Shown piece after piece: positions 24,001 through 35,795 of a stretch of 64,000 nt of DNA (position 1 is its first letter; every line of letters begins with the position of its first letter). Below the pieces are notes generated by a model. The model saw only the letters and a program-made list of their open reading frames with translations. It did no database searches and was not told the origin of the DNA. The position numbers and the translations under genes are program-made. The stretch comes from Tetradesmus obliquus (taxonomy: Eukaryota > Chlorophyta > Chlorophyceae > Sphaeropleales > Scenedesmaceae): assembly GCA_030272155.1 (NCBI GenBank), contig CP126197.1, positions 1,550,001 to 1,614,000 of the forward strand. Direction: 5' to 3'.

Positions 24001-25442
24001 GCCGCTGCTGCCGTACCTGTGTTTTGTAACAATGTAACAGCCCCAGACCGTCACATACGTGGCTGCCCAGCCCCAGCAGGTCGTCATGCAGCAGGTGAGC
24101 ACAGTTGACCACAGTTAGGCTTGATCAAGCGCTGAAGTCTGGATACAGTAGCTTGAGTGATGTGGCATGCAGCTGTCCGGAATGCACACAAGCACCTATT
24201 GTGCATCCACTGTTGAAGCAGCAGCCTCATTGTGCATCAGCTGTGTAAAAATGTGTACTAGTGTGGCTGGGAGGACACGCCGTGCTTTGGTTCGCTGTGG
24301 AGGCGCCTGCTTGACTGGGGGTGTGCTCATCATCATCATCATGGTACCCATCAAGCCATAGCATCAACTGACTGGGGGTGTGCTGCGTGTTTCTGCCGCT
24401 GCATCTGCCTTGCCTCGTGCACTGCAGCAGCCTCAGGTCACCTACGTTGCCGCTGCACCCCAGGTGCGGCCTGTGGCACAGGTACACATCATACGCACTT
24501 GGGCATGCGCCCTTCCAGCTTCAGCTCTGATGTTGCTCCTTGTGCCAGGTTGATTGACGCCTGATGAGCAAATCACTTGAGGGCTCCTGATGATGTGCCT
24601 AGCAATGCACAGCAAGCCTAGTGCTCGCCCATGGCAGCTTTTTGACTTGGCAGACACGCAGCGCCTGCAATCACAGTGCAATTGCTGCTCTTTGACATGC
24701 ATACTGCAATTTGCCTCACCAACATAAGCATGGCTACTCCAACCTTCTGATGCTGTCTTGCACATTTCTGCTGCTGCCCTGCTCAATTACAGCCCCAGTA
24801 TGTTGTGGCTGCCCAGGTGGGTGATCAAGCCTGAGCCCTGGCTCCAGCATATAACAATGGCAGCGCAAAACGCCTTGTGTGCTAGCACAACTTCTGCAGT
24901 GGCCAGCATCAGTAATGCATCAGCTCTGCAATCCAACAGCGCGGGTGAACAATTCTTGACCCTAGCTCAAGCACAAAGCACTTCATTGCAGCATGCACTG
25001 GATGCTATTGCAGCGTGCTCAGCACCCAGCAGCTGCACTGCATTTGTTCAGCAGCTCAATGTCATTGCGTGCATGTCATTGTGCCGGCAGGCAATGCTGG
25101 AGTGCAGCTGCTTAGCAGCCTGCCTGCCTGCCTGCCTGCCTTGCCACCTGCTCCCTCCCACCCATGCTATTTTCAACCCAACAGCAACCCAGTAGCCGCT
25201 CTCATCACCCCACTGGCATTGCTGTCGGCCTCTGCTGCCTTGCTGCCTTGCTGCTTGCCATACCGCAGGCTCCCACCTACGTGGCAGCTGCCCCCATCCA
25301 GTACGTGCAGCAGCAGCCCCAGTACGTTGTGGCTCCCACATATGTTGCTGCTGCTCCCATTGGCGGCGGTATGAAGGGCAAGGGGGGTGGCCTGCTGGGT
25401 GGCGGTGGCCTGCTCGGCGGTGGCGGCCTGTTCGGCAAGTAA
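21002..25442 (+). CDS. Secreted Pro/Val- and Gln/Val-rich, Gly-tailed protein, probably cell wall/extracellular (9 exons)
   Basis: Exons 21002-21056, 21833-22191, 23034-23096, 23355-23414, 23726-23782, 24041-24094, 24431-24481, 24793-24816 and 25269-25442 join in phase to 298 residues. Residues 1-18 (MAVKTALILLGLALTASA) form a clear signal peptide coded by exon 1. The mature part starts with an ordinary segment (ARKLLGGKGKDFALPNFNKQ ... PKEVFDRIRREAQEGLSNLV), then a (PV)n run, PTPV repeats and a series of short exons coding PQ..VTYVAA/PQQ..VVMQQ units. It ends in a GGGLLGGGG tail. From exon 3 on, every exon starts and ends on a codon boundary, which allows exon shuffling. Repeats of this kind are typical of structural wall or matrix proteins, and Pro runs could be hydroxylated and glycosylated. 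No enzyme motif is visible. The function is inferred from composition and signal peptide only. Confidence 0.7.
22155..22470 (+). repeat. Duplicated (PV)n exon end with donor
   Basis: The end of exon 2 (GTGCCCGTGCCTGTGCCC then GTGAGTGTGAAAAGTTTCC) recurs at about 22334-22395. A third partial GTGCCCATGCCCGTGCCC run is near 22449-22470. The intervening 'gtgtcgaccagtgggt(a/g)atgg' also occurs twice (22294 and 22416). The copies lie in intron 2. Confidence 0.75.
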
Positions 25443-28287
25443 AGCCGCACAAAAGCACCTGAAACCTGAAACCTGAAGCCTAAAGCCTGTGTGTGTGATG
25501 GACTAGTTGTTTCCGGGACTGCATGCCGGCAGAGTGCACGAGCAAGCGAGCAGCCACCGACAACTGTGTGTTGTGGTGAAAATGAGCTGATTTGGTGATG
25601 GACTGGCGAGGCAGGGGTTGACAGCTGCTTGTTGCAGTAGCAAATAGGCCAGCAGCATGCAACGTGCTGCTGGCAATACAGCAGCAAATGCTTGCAGGAA
25701 GGTTGGCAGAAGGGCTGCTTGGCTGCTGCGCAGATGTTTGTTCGTTTGGGCTTGCCGCGTCGTTTGTACGGCGCGCTGTGCTGTTTGCTGCAGATGCTGT
25801 TATTCAATGACAGCGGAGTGTTCAGCGGCAGCAGGGACCCTTGAATAGTAAACTGCAAAACGGTAGCTGCGGCTGCAGCAACAGCAGCGCAGATGGTTGA
25901 GGCTCGAGGTGTGCTCTGCCAGCCTTGGCCCTGCCCTAGCATTGAATGCATGGTTATGGTTCAGAAATGAACATGTACAGCCTAGTGCATTCTGAACTTC
26001 ATGTGACTGCATTGACCAGCTGAGTCAATGGGGTGCCTGTGCAAGGAAAACCAGTAGGTTGTGAACCTTCAGTTTTGACAAACTCAAGGGAATCTGGATC
26101 AAGCGCCAACAGGACAAACTCTGCTAAGAGGCATCCGCTGTAGCCGTCACCAGCAGCAGCACTGTGTAGCACCGGATTTGTTACCTTGTGACATTCGACG
26201 GCCACATCGTCTGCACACGCTTGACAGCGTTGCAACATACTTCCTTTCTCTTCTTCACACCTGCCAACTCACGGCATTTCATAACCTGTAGCTGTAACTG
26301 TTACGCTGACTCAGCATAACACTGTTATAACAGCTGAACCTAGAAGCGCAGTGCCTCAGGCTGACTCTTTTATCACAGCAGGCGTACACACAGAAGCTGC
26401 AACACCTTTCCATCCTTACTCTGGCTGTGGTAGATCACACCACAAAGCTTCAGTGAAGTCTATCAGTCAGCGCTGTGTGTAGCGTACACCTTCACCCCCT
26501 CCCAAAAGAGAAGACTGAGGCACAAGCAAGCCATCACAAGCCAACACTAGCACCAAACAACCGACAGGCAATGCAAACAAAGCGTGCCAACACAAACAAT
26601 CCCGAAACAAACACAGAGCCACACCAACCAGGGACATGCAGATGCAGCACAGCGGTGGCAACAATCCGCACTCACATGAGCCAGTAACCAAGCACCACTC
26701 AAAACAGCAGAAACTCGAACAAACACCCAACAGTGTGTCACTGCGAGTGTGCTGGCTATAGGCAAGCACCGAGCATGGCATGTGTTACTCAGGGTTCTGC
26801 AACCACAGAGCAGTGCACAGCAACAGCAGAGCGCTGCAAATCACAGACTACAACTGTGCCAAGCTGCATCCCACACCAGACTAGAATTCGTCATTTTACA
26901 CCAACAGCACGCTAGCCTGCTTACATGTAGACTGCTTACATGAAAAATATAAAATCACTATCAACAGCAGAGTCCTAGATGGGCAACAAAAATGGAGCTG
27001 AACACGGCTCATCTGGTCCAGCAAATCTGGCGACAAAACCATCAACCTCAGTAGTCCAAGATTAAGGGATTTTTGAATCAAGCGCCAACAGCACACACTG
27101 TGCTAAGCAGCATCCACTGTAGCCATCACCAGCACCAGCACTGTGCCAAGCTGCATCGTGTACCAACCGCAGATTCCTAGGTGGGCAACAGGCCCCCTCA
27201 CAAATGGAGCTCAACACAGCTCCGACTTCGGTGGCAGCTTCAAGCAAATAAGTTGCATGCAAAAGATGTAAACCCTCTGTCAACAGCTCATGGGAGCCAA
27301 ACATGGCTCGCTGGAGCCGAACACGGCTCATCCAAACACGGCTCATCCCACCGCAGTGCACAGATCTTGCAGCATCTCTGTGCTGTCAGACAACTCTTGC
27401 ATGCGAAGAGGATGCAGCTCGGCAGACATATGTAAGTGAATTTAAGTAACTATTTAGATTGCGCCGTCAGCTTCTATGTCTATTCATCCTCTGTATCACA
27501 GCGCTGCCAGCCCTGTCAAACAACCCAAGATAGTGCACACAAGGAACTTACAAGAAGCCTCCTGTTGACCAACTTCAATGCTCTTCAATGCTCAATACAA
27601 CCGCCAGCTCAATATAAGCTTAGTATTAGCAGCAACCGCATTGCACAGTACGCCAGGCAGATCGCTGTGGGCCGCTGGAGATTGGGTACCCTCCGGTGCA
27701 AGCATGCAAACGCATATGGTGCTGCCTGCTGACCACAATGTAAAGAGTTTGCAGGAAAAAACATCGTGCAAAACACAATGCAACATAATGCTCACTCACA
27801 TATCTAGAAGGGGCCCACGCCACCATGACCACAAGGCTGGCTAGCGCGTACTGCCATAACAACAGGCGCCTCAGGCCCCTCTGCAGGCTGCAGGCTGGCA
27901 CAACACAGCCATGCTGCTGTGCATGCAGAGCTCAATATAAACATGAGTGCAATGCTGAGATGGAGCTGCAGTGCTGTCCGAGCCGCCCCTCCGCTCAAGA
28001 TCTATACATTGAACGATATTATACTGCAAATGCATTACTGCGCACCTTCAAGCAATGCTAGACCAGGAGACCCCCACCCAAAGTCTCCTGCGCTCCGAGT
28101 GAGCTGGCATGCAGGCACAGCTGTCCAGCAGCACGGCATCTGTTGGTGTTTTGCAAACCCCTGCAGCGTTCACACCCTGAACCTCGCCTGCCTGCTCAGC
28201 GCTGCCTGGTCTTTGTTGAGAATTGCCTGCACTGCGCTGCCTGATTGCTATCAAATTCGCCTGGTGCTCAGCGCTGCCTGGCCTTCT
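25443..28287. other. Convergent intergenic stretch with local duplications, no supported gene
   Basis: The stretch lies between the ends of two convergent genes. Frames are short and unconvincing. A block 'caagcgccaaca.gacaaact' ... 'gtagccgtcaccagcagcag' (about 26098-26165) recurs near 27077-27145. In the minus sense both could read AGDGYSGC, which may be chance or a decayed exon. 'aatggagctgaacacggctc' is echoed three or four times in 26.99-27.35 kb. The 3' UTRs of both neighbours should be here. Confidence 0.4.
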
Positions 28288-28320
28288 TTAAGAATTGCCT
28301 GCACTGCGCGGCCAAATGCA
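28190..28320. repeat. Tandem duplication, ~74-bp unit
   Basis: 'gctcagcgctgcctggtctt' ... 'aattgcctgcactgcgctgc' is followed at once by a second, slightly changed copy. It overlaps the proposed end of the minus-strand gene at 28288. Confidence 0.75.
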
Positions 28321-31300
28321 GGAGTGGCTGGCTGCCAGGGGTACATCAAGACGTACAGCTTTGCCAGCTGCAGCAGCAAACAGGTAGAGAGAGGTGCAAA
28401 CGTGTTGCTTCAGCACATGCATTGCCATATGAGCGTACAATGCAGCCTGCATGGAGAGTCGCACAGTGTGTTGAGCCACCTGCGGCGCCGGCTGAGCCGG
28501 GAGCGACATGTGTGACACATATGTGACACAAATGTCATGTTGTAGCACGGCGCAAGCAGCGGTGAAGGGAAAGAAAGTGCAGGCCACGCCTGAAAGCGAA
28601 CCAGGCCAAAGCAAACCCACCAACGTTCAAACTGCACAATGCAGTATGCATACCTATACAAATGTCGGTACAAACGTCGATGTAAAAGGACGATGTCCTA
28701 CTGTAAATGCATGGTTACTCACCTTCAAGCAATGCATGGATACGCACAATGAAGCAATAGTGTAAGCTACTACTAGTGAGGGCCTTACCTGGCTGTATGT
28801 GCATCGGCCCATCATGTAGCCGCTCAAGGCCAGCTTTATGAGCGCGTCCTTTTGCATGAGCTTCTTCAGCTGATCTGCGCGCTGCTCCTGCTGGTGGCGT
28901 GCCTCCCTGTGGTGGCCCAGCAGCAAGGGACATGAGCAGCCGGTTACTATAATCAGGTGCAGCCAATACACTTTGCCAATGTATAATGCAACATAATGCG
29001 TACTCACATGTCTAGCCTGGGCAGGGGGGATGTGATGGCAGACAGTTGAAGCTCAGCAGGTGCCCAACCAACAGAAAACAAAAGCAGCAGTGCAGGTGGC
29101 CCAACGTCTAGTACCACAGATTATACAACATCTGACAGTGCAGGTGTTACAGCATCCAGTAGTAGAAATGGTACAGCATCCAGTAGTACAATGGTACAGC
29201 ATCGAGCAATACATATGGTACAGCAATCGGTGGTACACATGGGTTCATACAACACTACAAATGGTACAGCATGTGCAGCAGCCAGCATGCAACTGCTGGA
29301 CATGTTGACATCAACCCGGCTGCTGGCGCCCTGTTGTGTAACCACAGCCGCAGCTGCATGTTCAAGGTGCACAGCGCACCGTTCAAATCCCTCTGCCCCT
29401 GGGTGGCACAAGCTGCACCCACGTTGCAAGCAGACCAACACAACCCTCACACCTGTGCATCTTGTAGCCTTCTATTGACAGTGTTGCAAAGGAGCTGCTG
29501 CATGCTGCTGCTGCTGCCGCTGCGCTGTGCGCTCTGCTGGGGTCGTCTCCACAAGCCACCGCAGCGCTGCCGCTGTCAGCGCTAGCCAGGTGTGCGCTGT
29601 CAATGCTGCTGCTGTTGGCACCGTTGGCGCCATCATCTTGGGTGCTGCCACATGCAGTGCTGCCGCCCGGCTGCTGCAGCTGCAGCTGCCGCATGCCCAG
29701 CAGCACTGGCTCCAGCAGCTGGCTGAACACAGCATAGCCGTGAGCAATCTGCTGCTTCTGCAAGGCACTCAGCCCCATCAGCCTTACGCAGCGAATGTGG
29801 TCCTCCAGACTGGGCTCCTGCAGCAGCGACGTGAGACAGTTATGCAAGAGCCCAAGGATTAGGGGTGCTTAACATCAATTTGATACAATACACGATCAGG
29901 ACTGGCGCCTGCCTCCGGCATCAGCCCAGCGAGCCGATACTGCGGTTGTGGGGGTCATGGTAGCGAAGTAGGGATCAACAGGAACAGCAGCAGCCTGTGA
30001 AAAAAAGGCGTGTCCTGCAGGCTGCTGTGATGTTCAGGCATAACTTACAAGACGAGGCATCATACCCTGTTGGGAGGTGCATGACACTGAAGTGTCATGA
30101 ACAACTCAAGTGTTATTAACAGGGCTGTCACACATCCGCAGGCCGCTGTGATGTAGGGCTCTCAGCACGCCACTACGCTCACCGGCAACATTGGCTGCAA
30201 CAGGTCAGCACGCCACTACGCTCACCGGCAACATCGGCTATGACAGGTCAGCACGCCACTACGCTCACCGGCAACATCGGCTGTGACAGGTCAGCACGCC
30301 ACTACGCTCACCGGCAACATTGGCCGTGACAGGTCAGCACGCCACTACGCTCACCGGCAACATTGGCCGTGACAGGTCAGCACGCCACTACGCTCACCGG
30401 CAACATCGGCTGTGACAGGTCAGCACGCCACTACGCTCACCGGCAACATTGGCTGTGACAGGTCAGCACGCCACTACGCTCACCGGCAACATCGGCTGTG
30501 ACAGGTCAGCACGCCACTACGCTCACCGGCAACATTGGCTGTGACAGGTCAGCACGCCACTACGCTCACCGGCAACATTGGCTGTGACAGGTCAGCGTGG
30601 TTGACGAGGACGGCGCCGGTGAATATGCCTCTGCGGGCGAGCGTCACAAACATGTTGGCGAACCTGTGTGGTATGGCGAAGCAGACATGCAGGTGACCGT
30701 ACACCAGCAGGCAGTGTATGTGAGCTGCGATCATAGGGTGAGGGGTTGTCAGGCTTTGTTTTTAGCAGGCATCTTACCGAGGTCTTTATAGCTGGAGTGT
30801 CTCAGCAGCTGATATGCATGGTACTTTGACCAGCGGCAAGTGACGAGCACCAGCATGCCAGCTAGACTGCCACCGGCTCTCATAGCGGAGGCTCCGCATG
30901 AATGCAGCTCATCACACGAGCAAGCAACGCATTCGCTGATGCAGGAAGACATACGGGCGACTTCCAGTAATAACTTTGTAACATGTTGTAACGTGTTGCG
31001 CTGGCACTCGCCTGGCGAGCTATGTGCCTGCAGCCGGCTCCTACCCATACCCTGCCACTCACCTGTCGAACGCAGCTTGCATGTTCTGCACAGGCGTAAA
31101 GCCGGCTCGCTGCCACCTGGGCGCCCCGCCTGCAGCAGCTGCTGCCTGCTGCATTGATGCTTCGTGCAGGGCCAAGTTGAGTGACAGCTCCCGCACCACC
31201 TCATTGTACACATCAGACACGTCTTGCGTGCTCATGTCTGCTGCACCTGCATGGGTGTGCAGATCATGGGGGATGCCCACGTGATGTTTTCCGTTGTTTT

Positions 31301-31907
31301 CTCCATCCAAGTAGGGTATACCTCCTGTTCGGAGGCTGTATAGGAGTGAACGCGTTGTTATCTGGCTTGCACACTGCCAAGTGCAATACTTTGGTCTACA
31401 CATTCATGACTTGAAGACATGCAGCAAACAACGATAATCACCCTGGTCATGAGCTTGGAGCACTACCAGTGTTTGTCACTTTGTGTCTGCTGCTTACGCA
31501 GCAGGAGGTGCAGAGAACTTTGAAGCAGCAACAGGCGGCTAGCCAGCAAGACACCTGGTGGGTCTTCCAGGTCACTCGCTGGCAGCAGTTGCAGCCACTT
31601 GACTGTCGAGCACAGCAGAGCAGTGTGGCCATCTCTGGAGGGAGACAGCCTGCTCTCACTTTCGGGTGTGGGCTTGCCCTCTCCTATTAAGGTGCACCTT
31701 CAGCAAGCCTGTCTCTCGCTCTCACCTGGATATGGTGGCATGGAGAAGATGCGTCTGAAAAAGTACAGCAGGTCATCATCTGGTGCTACAGTCGGCTCCT
31801 GCTGCCCTGCAGGCCCGGCAGCAGCATCAGCCCTAGCTGAAGGTGCCCTGCCACTCTCTCCACTGTAGAAGCTGCCGTTGCAGCTGAACAGCAGATGTGG
31901 CCCAAGT

Positions 31908-31952
<45 letters not shown>

Positions 31953-32083
31953 ACGAGCGCCTGAGGCAGCACAGGCTCAGGAGAGCCGGCAACCTGCTCT
32001 GTGAGTTTGGTTTGCAGCTGTTGGAGCAGCAGCAGCTCCTCCGCAGAGAACTGTGGTGTGTCTGATGCCAGTAGCAGGCCCGC

Positions 32084-32117
<34 letters not shown>

Positions 32118-33214
32118 CTGCCAAGCACAGCCATCAGCATCGCTGCCTCTTGCTTGCAGTCCTGTTGGTGCAGCCACAGCAATGTCTGGCAGTAGGCCAG
32201 CAGTATAGACTCCCTGACGAGGCAAGCAGCAGCAGCAGCAGCAGCAGCGGGTTTGGGCAGCCCAAGTGTTCAAGCAGGAGGGTGCGCGTTGCTGCACAGC
32301 CTGGAAGTCTTGACTCATTATTTGTGGTTACTTTGCCACTCAACCACTCTTGCTGTCAGCATAGGTGATGCTGTGACAGTGTGGTGCCATTACTGCGCAA
32401 AATGCAGAGCTGCTGCTGCTGCCCAACACACATGCGCCGCTCACCTTGCATGATGGTGCATGTTGTCCTCTTCCAGCTTTCTGGCCTGCTCTTGCAGGTA
32501 GCTGAGCTGCGTTTGCAGCCGTACCAACTGCCTTCTTCCCATTTGCGCCTGCTATACCACCGGGCAGGAACAGTCGGTGCGTGCAGCCCAGAACGGATTC
32601 GCTGCTGCAGCTTCAGCGGAGCACCGACAGGATGCTGACTTTCACTGTGTGGTAAATACCTGACTTCTTATCTGAAGGAATGTGTGCTGGTATGGGCTGG
32701 TGCACAGGCGAAACACGCGGTGTGTTGGGGCCTGTCAGTCAATTATTTAGCTAATCCCGGGGATCAACGGTCATGCCTGGCAATAGCACCTACGATAGGT
32801 CGTATGAAACTCCAAACCTGTGAATATCATATGTACCCAGCGTAGCGCACGGGTTGATAGCTTTGCCGTGGTGTTCGTGCGTTGATTACAATATTAAATC
32901 ACACCCGTGCGGGAGCAAACCTAGGTTGAATGAATGTAAATTATTGAATTAGGTAATCAGCGTAAGGAGTTGCAGCTGATACTCACTGGATTAGGCCTAG
33001 AGCCGAGTGACAGAAGTGCGCGAAATGCATGTGATCCTGAACTACGGTGCTGGTGTGGACGGCACTTGGCAGCACCGATTCGAGACAGCAACTGTCCCTG
33101 GCACCTACCTGCAGCACAACTGATGCAGGCTGTGATGCTCTGCTGCTGCAGCTGCTCTGGCTGCGTTGAAGCAGTCGCTAGCCTTGCATAACCGGTTGAG
33201 GTACCTCTTGTCAC
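28288..33214 (-). CDS. Unrecognised Gln/Ala-rich protein with a zipper-like segment (10-exon model)
   Basis: Minus-strand exons 33214-32987, 32551-32445, 32213-31726, 31632-31555, 31246-31063, 30866-30778, 30724-30570, 29817-29453, 28906-28789 and 28479-28288 join in phase to about 667 residues. Segments include a possible leucine-zipper stretch (RRQLVRLQTQLSYLQEQARK, residues about 82-101), helix-rich 'ESILLAYCQTLLWLHQQD' followed by polyQ runs, 'DVSDVYNEVVRELSLNLALH', 'FANMFVTLARRGIFTGAVLV' and 'RADQLKKLMQKDALIKLALS'. No basic region precedes the zipper, so a bZIP call is not justified. A transcriptional or scaffold role is a guess from the polyQ and helices. The first exon and start are the weakest part, and the last exon may be spliced further. 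The donor of exon 7 sits in a 43-bp repeat array. Confidence 0.5.
29110..29280. repeat. Imperfect short repeat 'ggtacagcatccagtagtac'
   Basis: The units 'gtacagcatccagtagta' and 'atatggtacagcaatc'-like variants recur about six times in an intron of the minus-strand gene. Confidence 0.7.
30163..30593 (-). repeat. 43-bp minisatellite, 10 copies, built from an exon end plus its donor
   Basis: Ten head-to-tail units of 43 bp differ only at a few positions (cattgg/catcgg, ctgtg/ccgtg/ctatg). In the coding (minus) sense each unit reads GACCTGTCACAGCCAATGTTG then CCG/GTGAGCGTAG. That is the last codons of the exon at 30724-30570 (DLSQPMLP) plus a GT donor and about 17 nt of intron. The copy nearest the exon body is taken as the real exon end. 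Confidence 0.9.
31921..31952 (-). repeat. CAG triplet run coding polyQ
   Basis: The run lies inside exon 32213-31726 and gives about 13-14 glutamines. A second run at about 32085-32114 gives ten. They are likely length-polymorphic. Confidence 0.8.
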
Positions 33215-34137
33215 GCGCAGGAACCCGCTGGACTGAATTCCTTGTGAGGTTGATCAACCTCATTCATGAATTCGGTGGTTGCCCAATGAGCCTGGTATTG
33301 CCTCAACAACCGGCTGTGTTCCCGCCGTGTAATCGTCAACCACAAAGCTATCACATGTCAGCATTACAGTACAGAGCTAATGCGTCTTGCAGCCGCACTA
33401 AGCGGGTCTCAGGGTTCGGCAAAGCACACGCACACACAAGCGCACGCACAGCCGCCGCCACAGTGTGCCAAAAAGGAAGATGCCCTCAGGCCTGAACAAC
33501 CCTAGGGTGTTTAGGGCCTGAACACTGACGCAGCCAAACCCTAAAAGCCCTCCACCCAGCACTCAGCTCAAAACAGGCAATGTGGTGTCATGGATTGCAA
33601 ACCCAGCTCACCGGAGCTAGGCTGCAGCCAACAAGGCAAGCACACAGCAGGTGCACAGCAGGGCACAGCCGTCGCTGCACAAGCAGAGCAGCTGCAAGCG
33701 CAGCGACTGCGCCACACAACCGCACACAACACCATCAGCGGGGACCAGGCCACATACTGCTCATGTGGCGATCAACCGGCTGCTGCGTGTTGTGTGCTGC
33801 TGTGCAGTACAAAGCACGCTAATGCAGTGCACTGCTCGATCTGCCCACTGGAGTCATCATTGTACGAAGCTGCTTCATCCAATAGCATGGACACCTGCTC
33901 AGTAAGCAAGCCAGCCATCAGCCAACTTTGACTGCGCATTCACAGCCCCTCATCACCCTCTGTCACCCTAGTCTGTTGTACACTCACAGCCCAGCCGCAC
34001 AAATCAATGTGCGAGCAGCTGCTGCCCTGCACACTGCTGCAGCTCCTGCTGCACTGCTGCCTGCATTCCAGCTGGCCGCGCTGCTGCTGCTGCTGCAGCT
34101 GCTACAAAGTCGAGTCCAGCATGCTGCCGCAGCTGCT
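33215..34137. other. Spacer between MBF1 end and the Gln-rich gene start, no supported gene
   Basis: The stretch should hold the 3' UTR of MBF1 and the promoter of the minus-strand neighbour. Near 33499-33545 there are AACCCTAG/TTTAGGG/AACCCTAAAA words that resemble plant telomere units but do not form an array. Open frames on both strands are short. Confidence 0.4.
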
Positions 34138-35795
34138 TTACTTGGCAGCAGGGGTAGGGTTCTTGCGCAGGGTCACACCCAGCACACGCGACAGCTTTGA
34201 CAGCACCTGTGCAGGCGCAAGCGCGACAGGGAAGCAAAGAAAAGGAAGCAGGAAGACTGCTGAGTGGCTGATGCGCAGAAAAAAAGATGTGCAGATATAA
34301 AGGTACACTCGAATGCGACAGCTTTGACAGCACCTGGGCAGGCGCACACGGGAAACAAAGCACAAGGAAGCAAGGCCGGTGAGCAGCTAACATGCAGGGT
34401 CAAAAGCGTACCACCTTCTGCCCTGGTGGTATCTAGGCCCAAAAAATTCGACAGCATCTCCTGCCACGACAGGACACACATGCGCAGCCTGGCGTGCAAC
34501 GCTTTTGGTGAAGCCTGCCACATCTAGAGCTGCAACATACATACATCGCCCCCGCGCTGCTGCTGCTCCTGTTCAACATCTGCAGTAAACTAGTGCTATG
34601 CTTCAGCTGCTGCGAGTGCTGTTGCGCATTGTACCAGTGCAGATGCCCCATGCTCAGCTGCTGCTGCTGCTTCTGCTACTGCGCACCTGTGGGTTGGGGA
34701 TGGCCTTGCCACTTTCGTAGTCCTGGATGATCTGAGGCTTCTCATTGATGAGCTGCAGGTGTTTGAAAAACACACATATACACAACAGCCAGGACGGTGA
34801 GAAAGCCAAGCAATGAAGCTGCGACAAAACAATGCACAGCAACCCCTCTGCCCACACTGCACCACTGGCGGTTTCTTTGACAACTTGCACGGCCAGCCAT
34901 GATGATAGCAGGCGCAACTGCATATGCCCATTTAAGACAACATATGCCAGGTATAAAAGCACTCCACAAACCTGCAAAGCAAAAGTATTGCTGGGCGCAC
35001 TGCTGCATTCCTGACGGTGTCACGCACTGCACTTGAGCATGCAAGCTGTGGGACAGCTGCCTTGCTGCTGCTGTTCGTCTGACAACACCCTGCAGCTGCA
35101 GCATACGATGCACGTGCTGCCGCGCTGCTGCTTATTTCCTGGATCGTAACTGTGGTCGCAGATGCTGCTCCCATGCGGCTCCCATGCGCTACAGCAGCGC
35201 ACCTGCCCTAGCTGTGCCTGCGTCAGCTTCTTGGCTGTCCTGGCTGCTGTGATCTGCTTCTTGAGCTCAGTGGACACCCTCTCGTCTGCAATTGCGCCAC
35301 AAAGTGTTCAGTGCAACCCATATCCGCGTACATGCATCCTATGGAAGCAGTCATAGCAACCACACTCATCCTGCAAGCAGCAGCAGCACCAGACAGCACC
35401 CAAGACACCCTACTTACGGTGGAAGTCCTCTGTCTCTGCCTCGAGCTTGTGTGCTGCCTTGCCGCTTGACGTCTGTGTGTGAGCGGCTGCAATTCAACGA
35501 GCAGCGAAGAGTGTCAGTCGAGTAGACAACGTGAGACCACTGCTGTCACAGTCGGGAGAGAAGCTGCAGCCGAAGCTCACCCTTCTTGACGGTCTCAATG
35601 CCGACACCAGCACGGCGAGCCTGCAGACGTGAACGCTAGCAGTGAGCGAATGGGAGCGGGCGCAAACACGCATGATTGGTGGGTGGGCCCATCACCCACC
35701 GCGTTCACTGCGCTCTCGTCCTTTAGCTGAGCAGTGGTGGGCTTCTTCTTCCTGATAACCACCGTATCCCAGTCTTGGCCACCTCCCATGTTCAT
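34138..35795 (-). CDS. MBF1: Multiprotein bridging factor 1 (MBF1/EDF1)
   Basis: Six minus-strand exons (35795-35700, 35620-35581, 35486-35418, 35285-35203, 34752-34687, 34206-34138) join in phase to 140 residues, the usual length of the family. The N-terminus MNMGGGQDWDTVVIRKKKP matches the MBF1 domain. The second half (ELKKQITAARTAKKLTQAQL, LINEKPQIIQDYESGKAIPN, VLSKLSRVLGVTLRKN) is the Cro/C1-type helix-turn-helix. MBF1 is a conserved co-activator that bridges TBP and bZIP-type activators and also protects stalled, collided ribosomes from frameshifting. The first ATG at 35795 was chosen, and a second lies two codons on. The gene is divergent from the bHLH gene across 1.43 kb. Confidence 0.95.
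34311..34345 (-). repeat. Duplicated acceptor and 5' edge of MBF1 exon 6
   Basis: 'gacagctttgacagcacctg' followed by '.gcaggcgca' occurs at 34190-34220 (the real exon start with its CAG acceptor) and again at 34317-34345, about 127 bp upstream in the gene. The copy keeps an AG acceptor followed by VLSKLS, then diverges. Confidence 0.75.

Noticed and set aside
30163..30593. CRISPR-like direct repeat array
   Set aside because: Units are contiguous with no spacers, in a eukaryotic gene, and match an exon end. It is a minisatellite.
32445..32551. bZIP domain call for the zipper-like exon
   Set aside because: No Asn/Arg basic region could be found upstream, and the heptad of leucines is short and mixed with Ala/Asn.
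33499..33545. Telomere-like AACCCTA/TTTAGGG words
   Set aside because: Only three scattered words, not an array.
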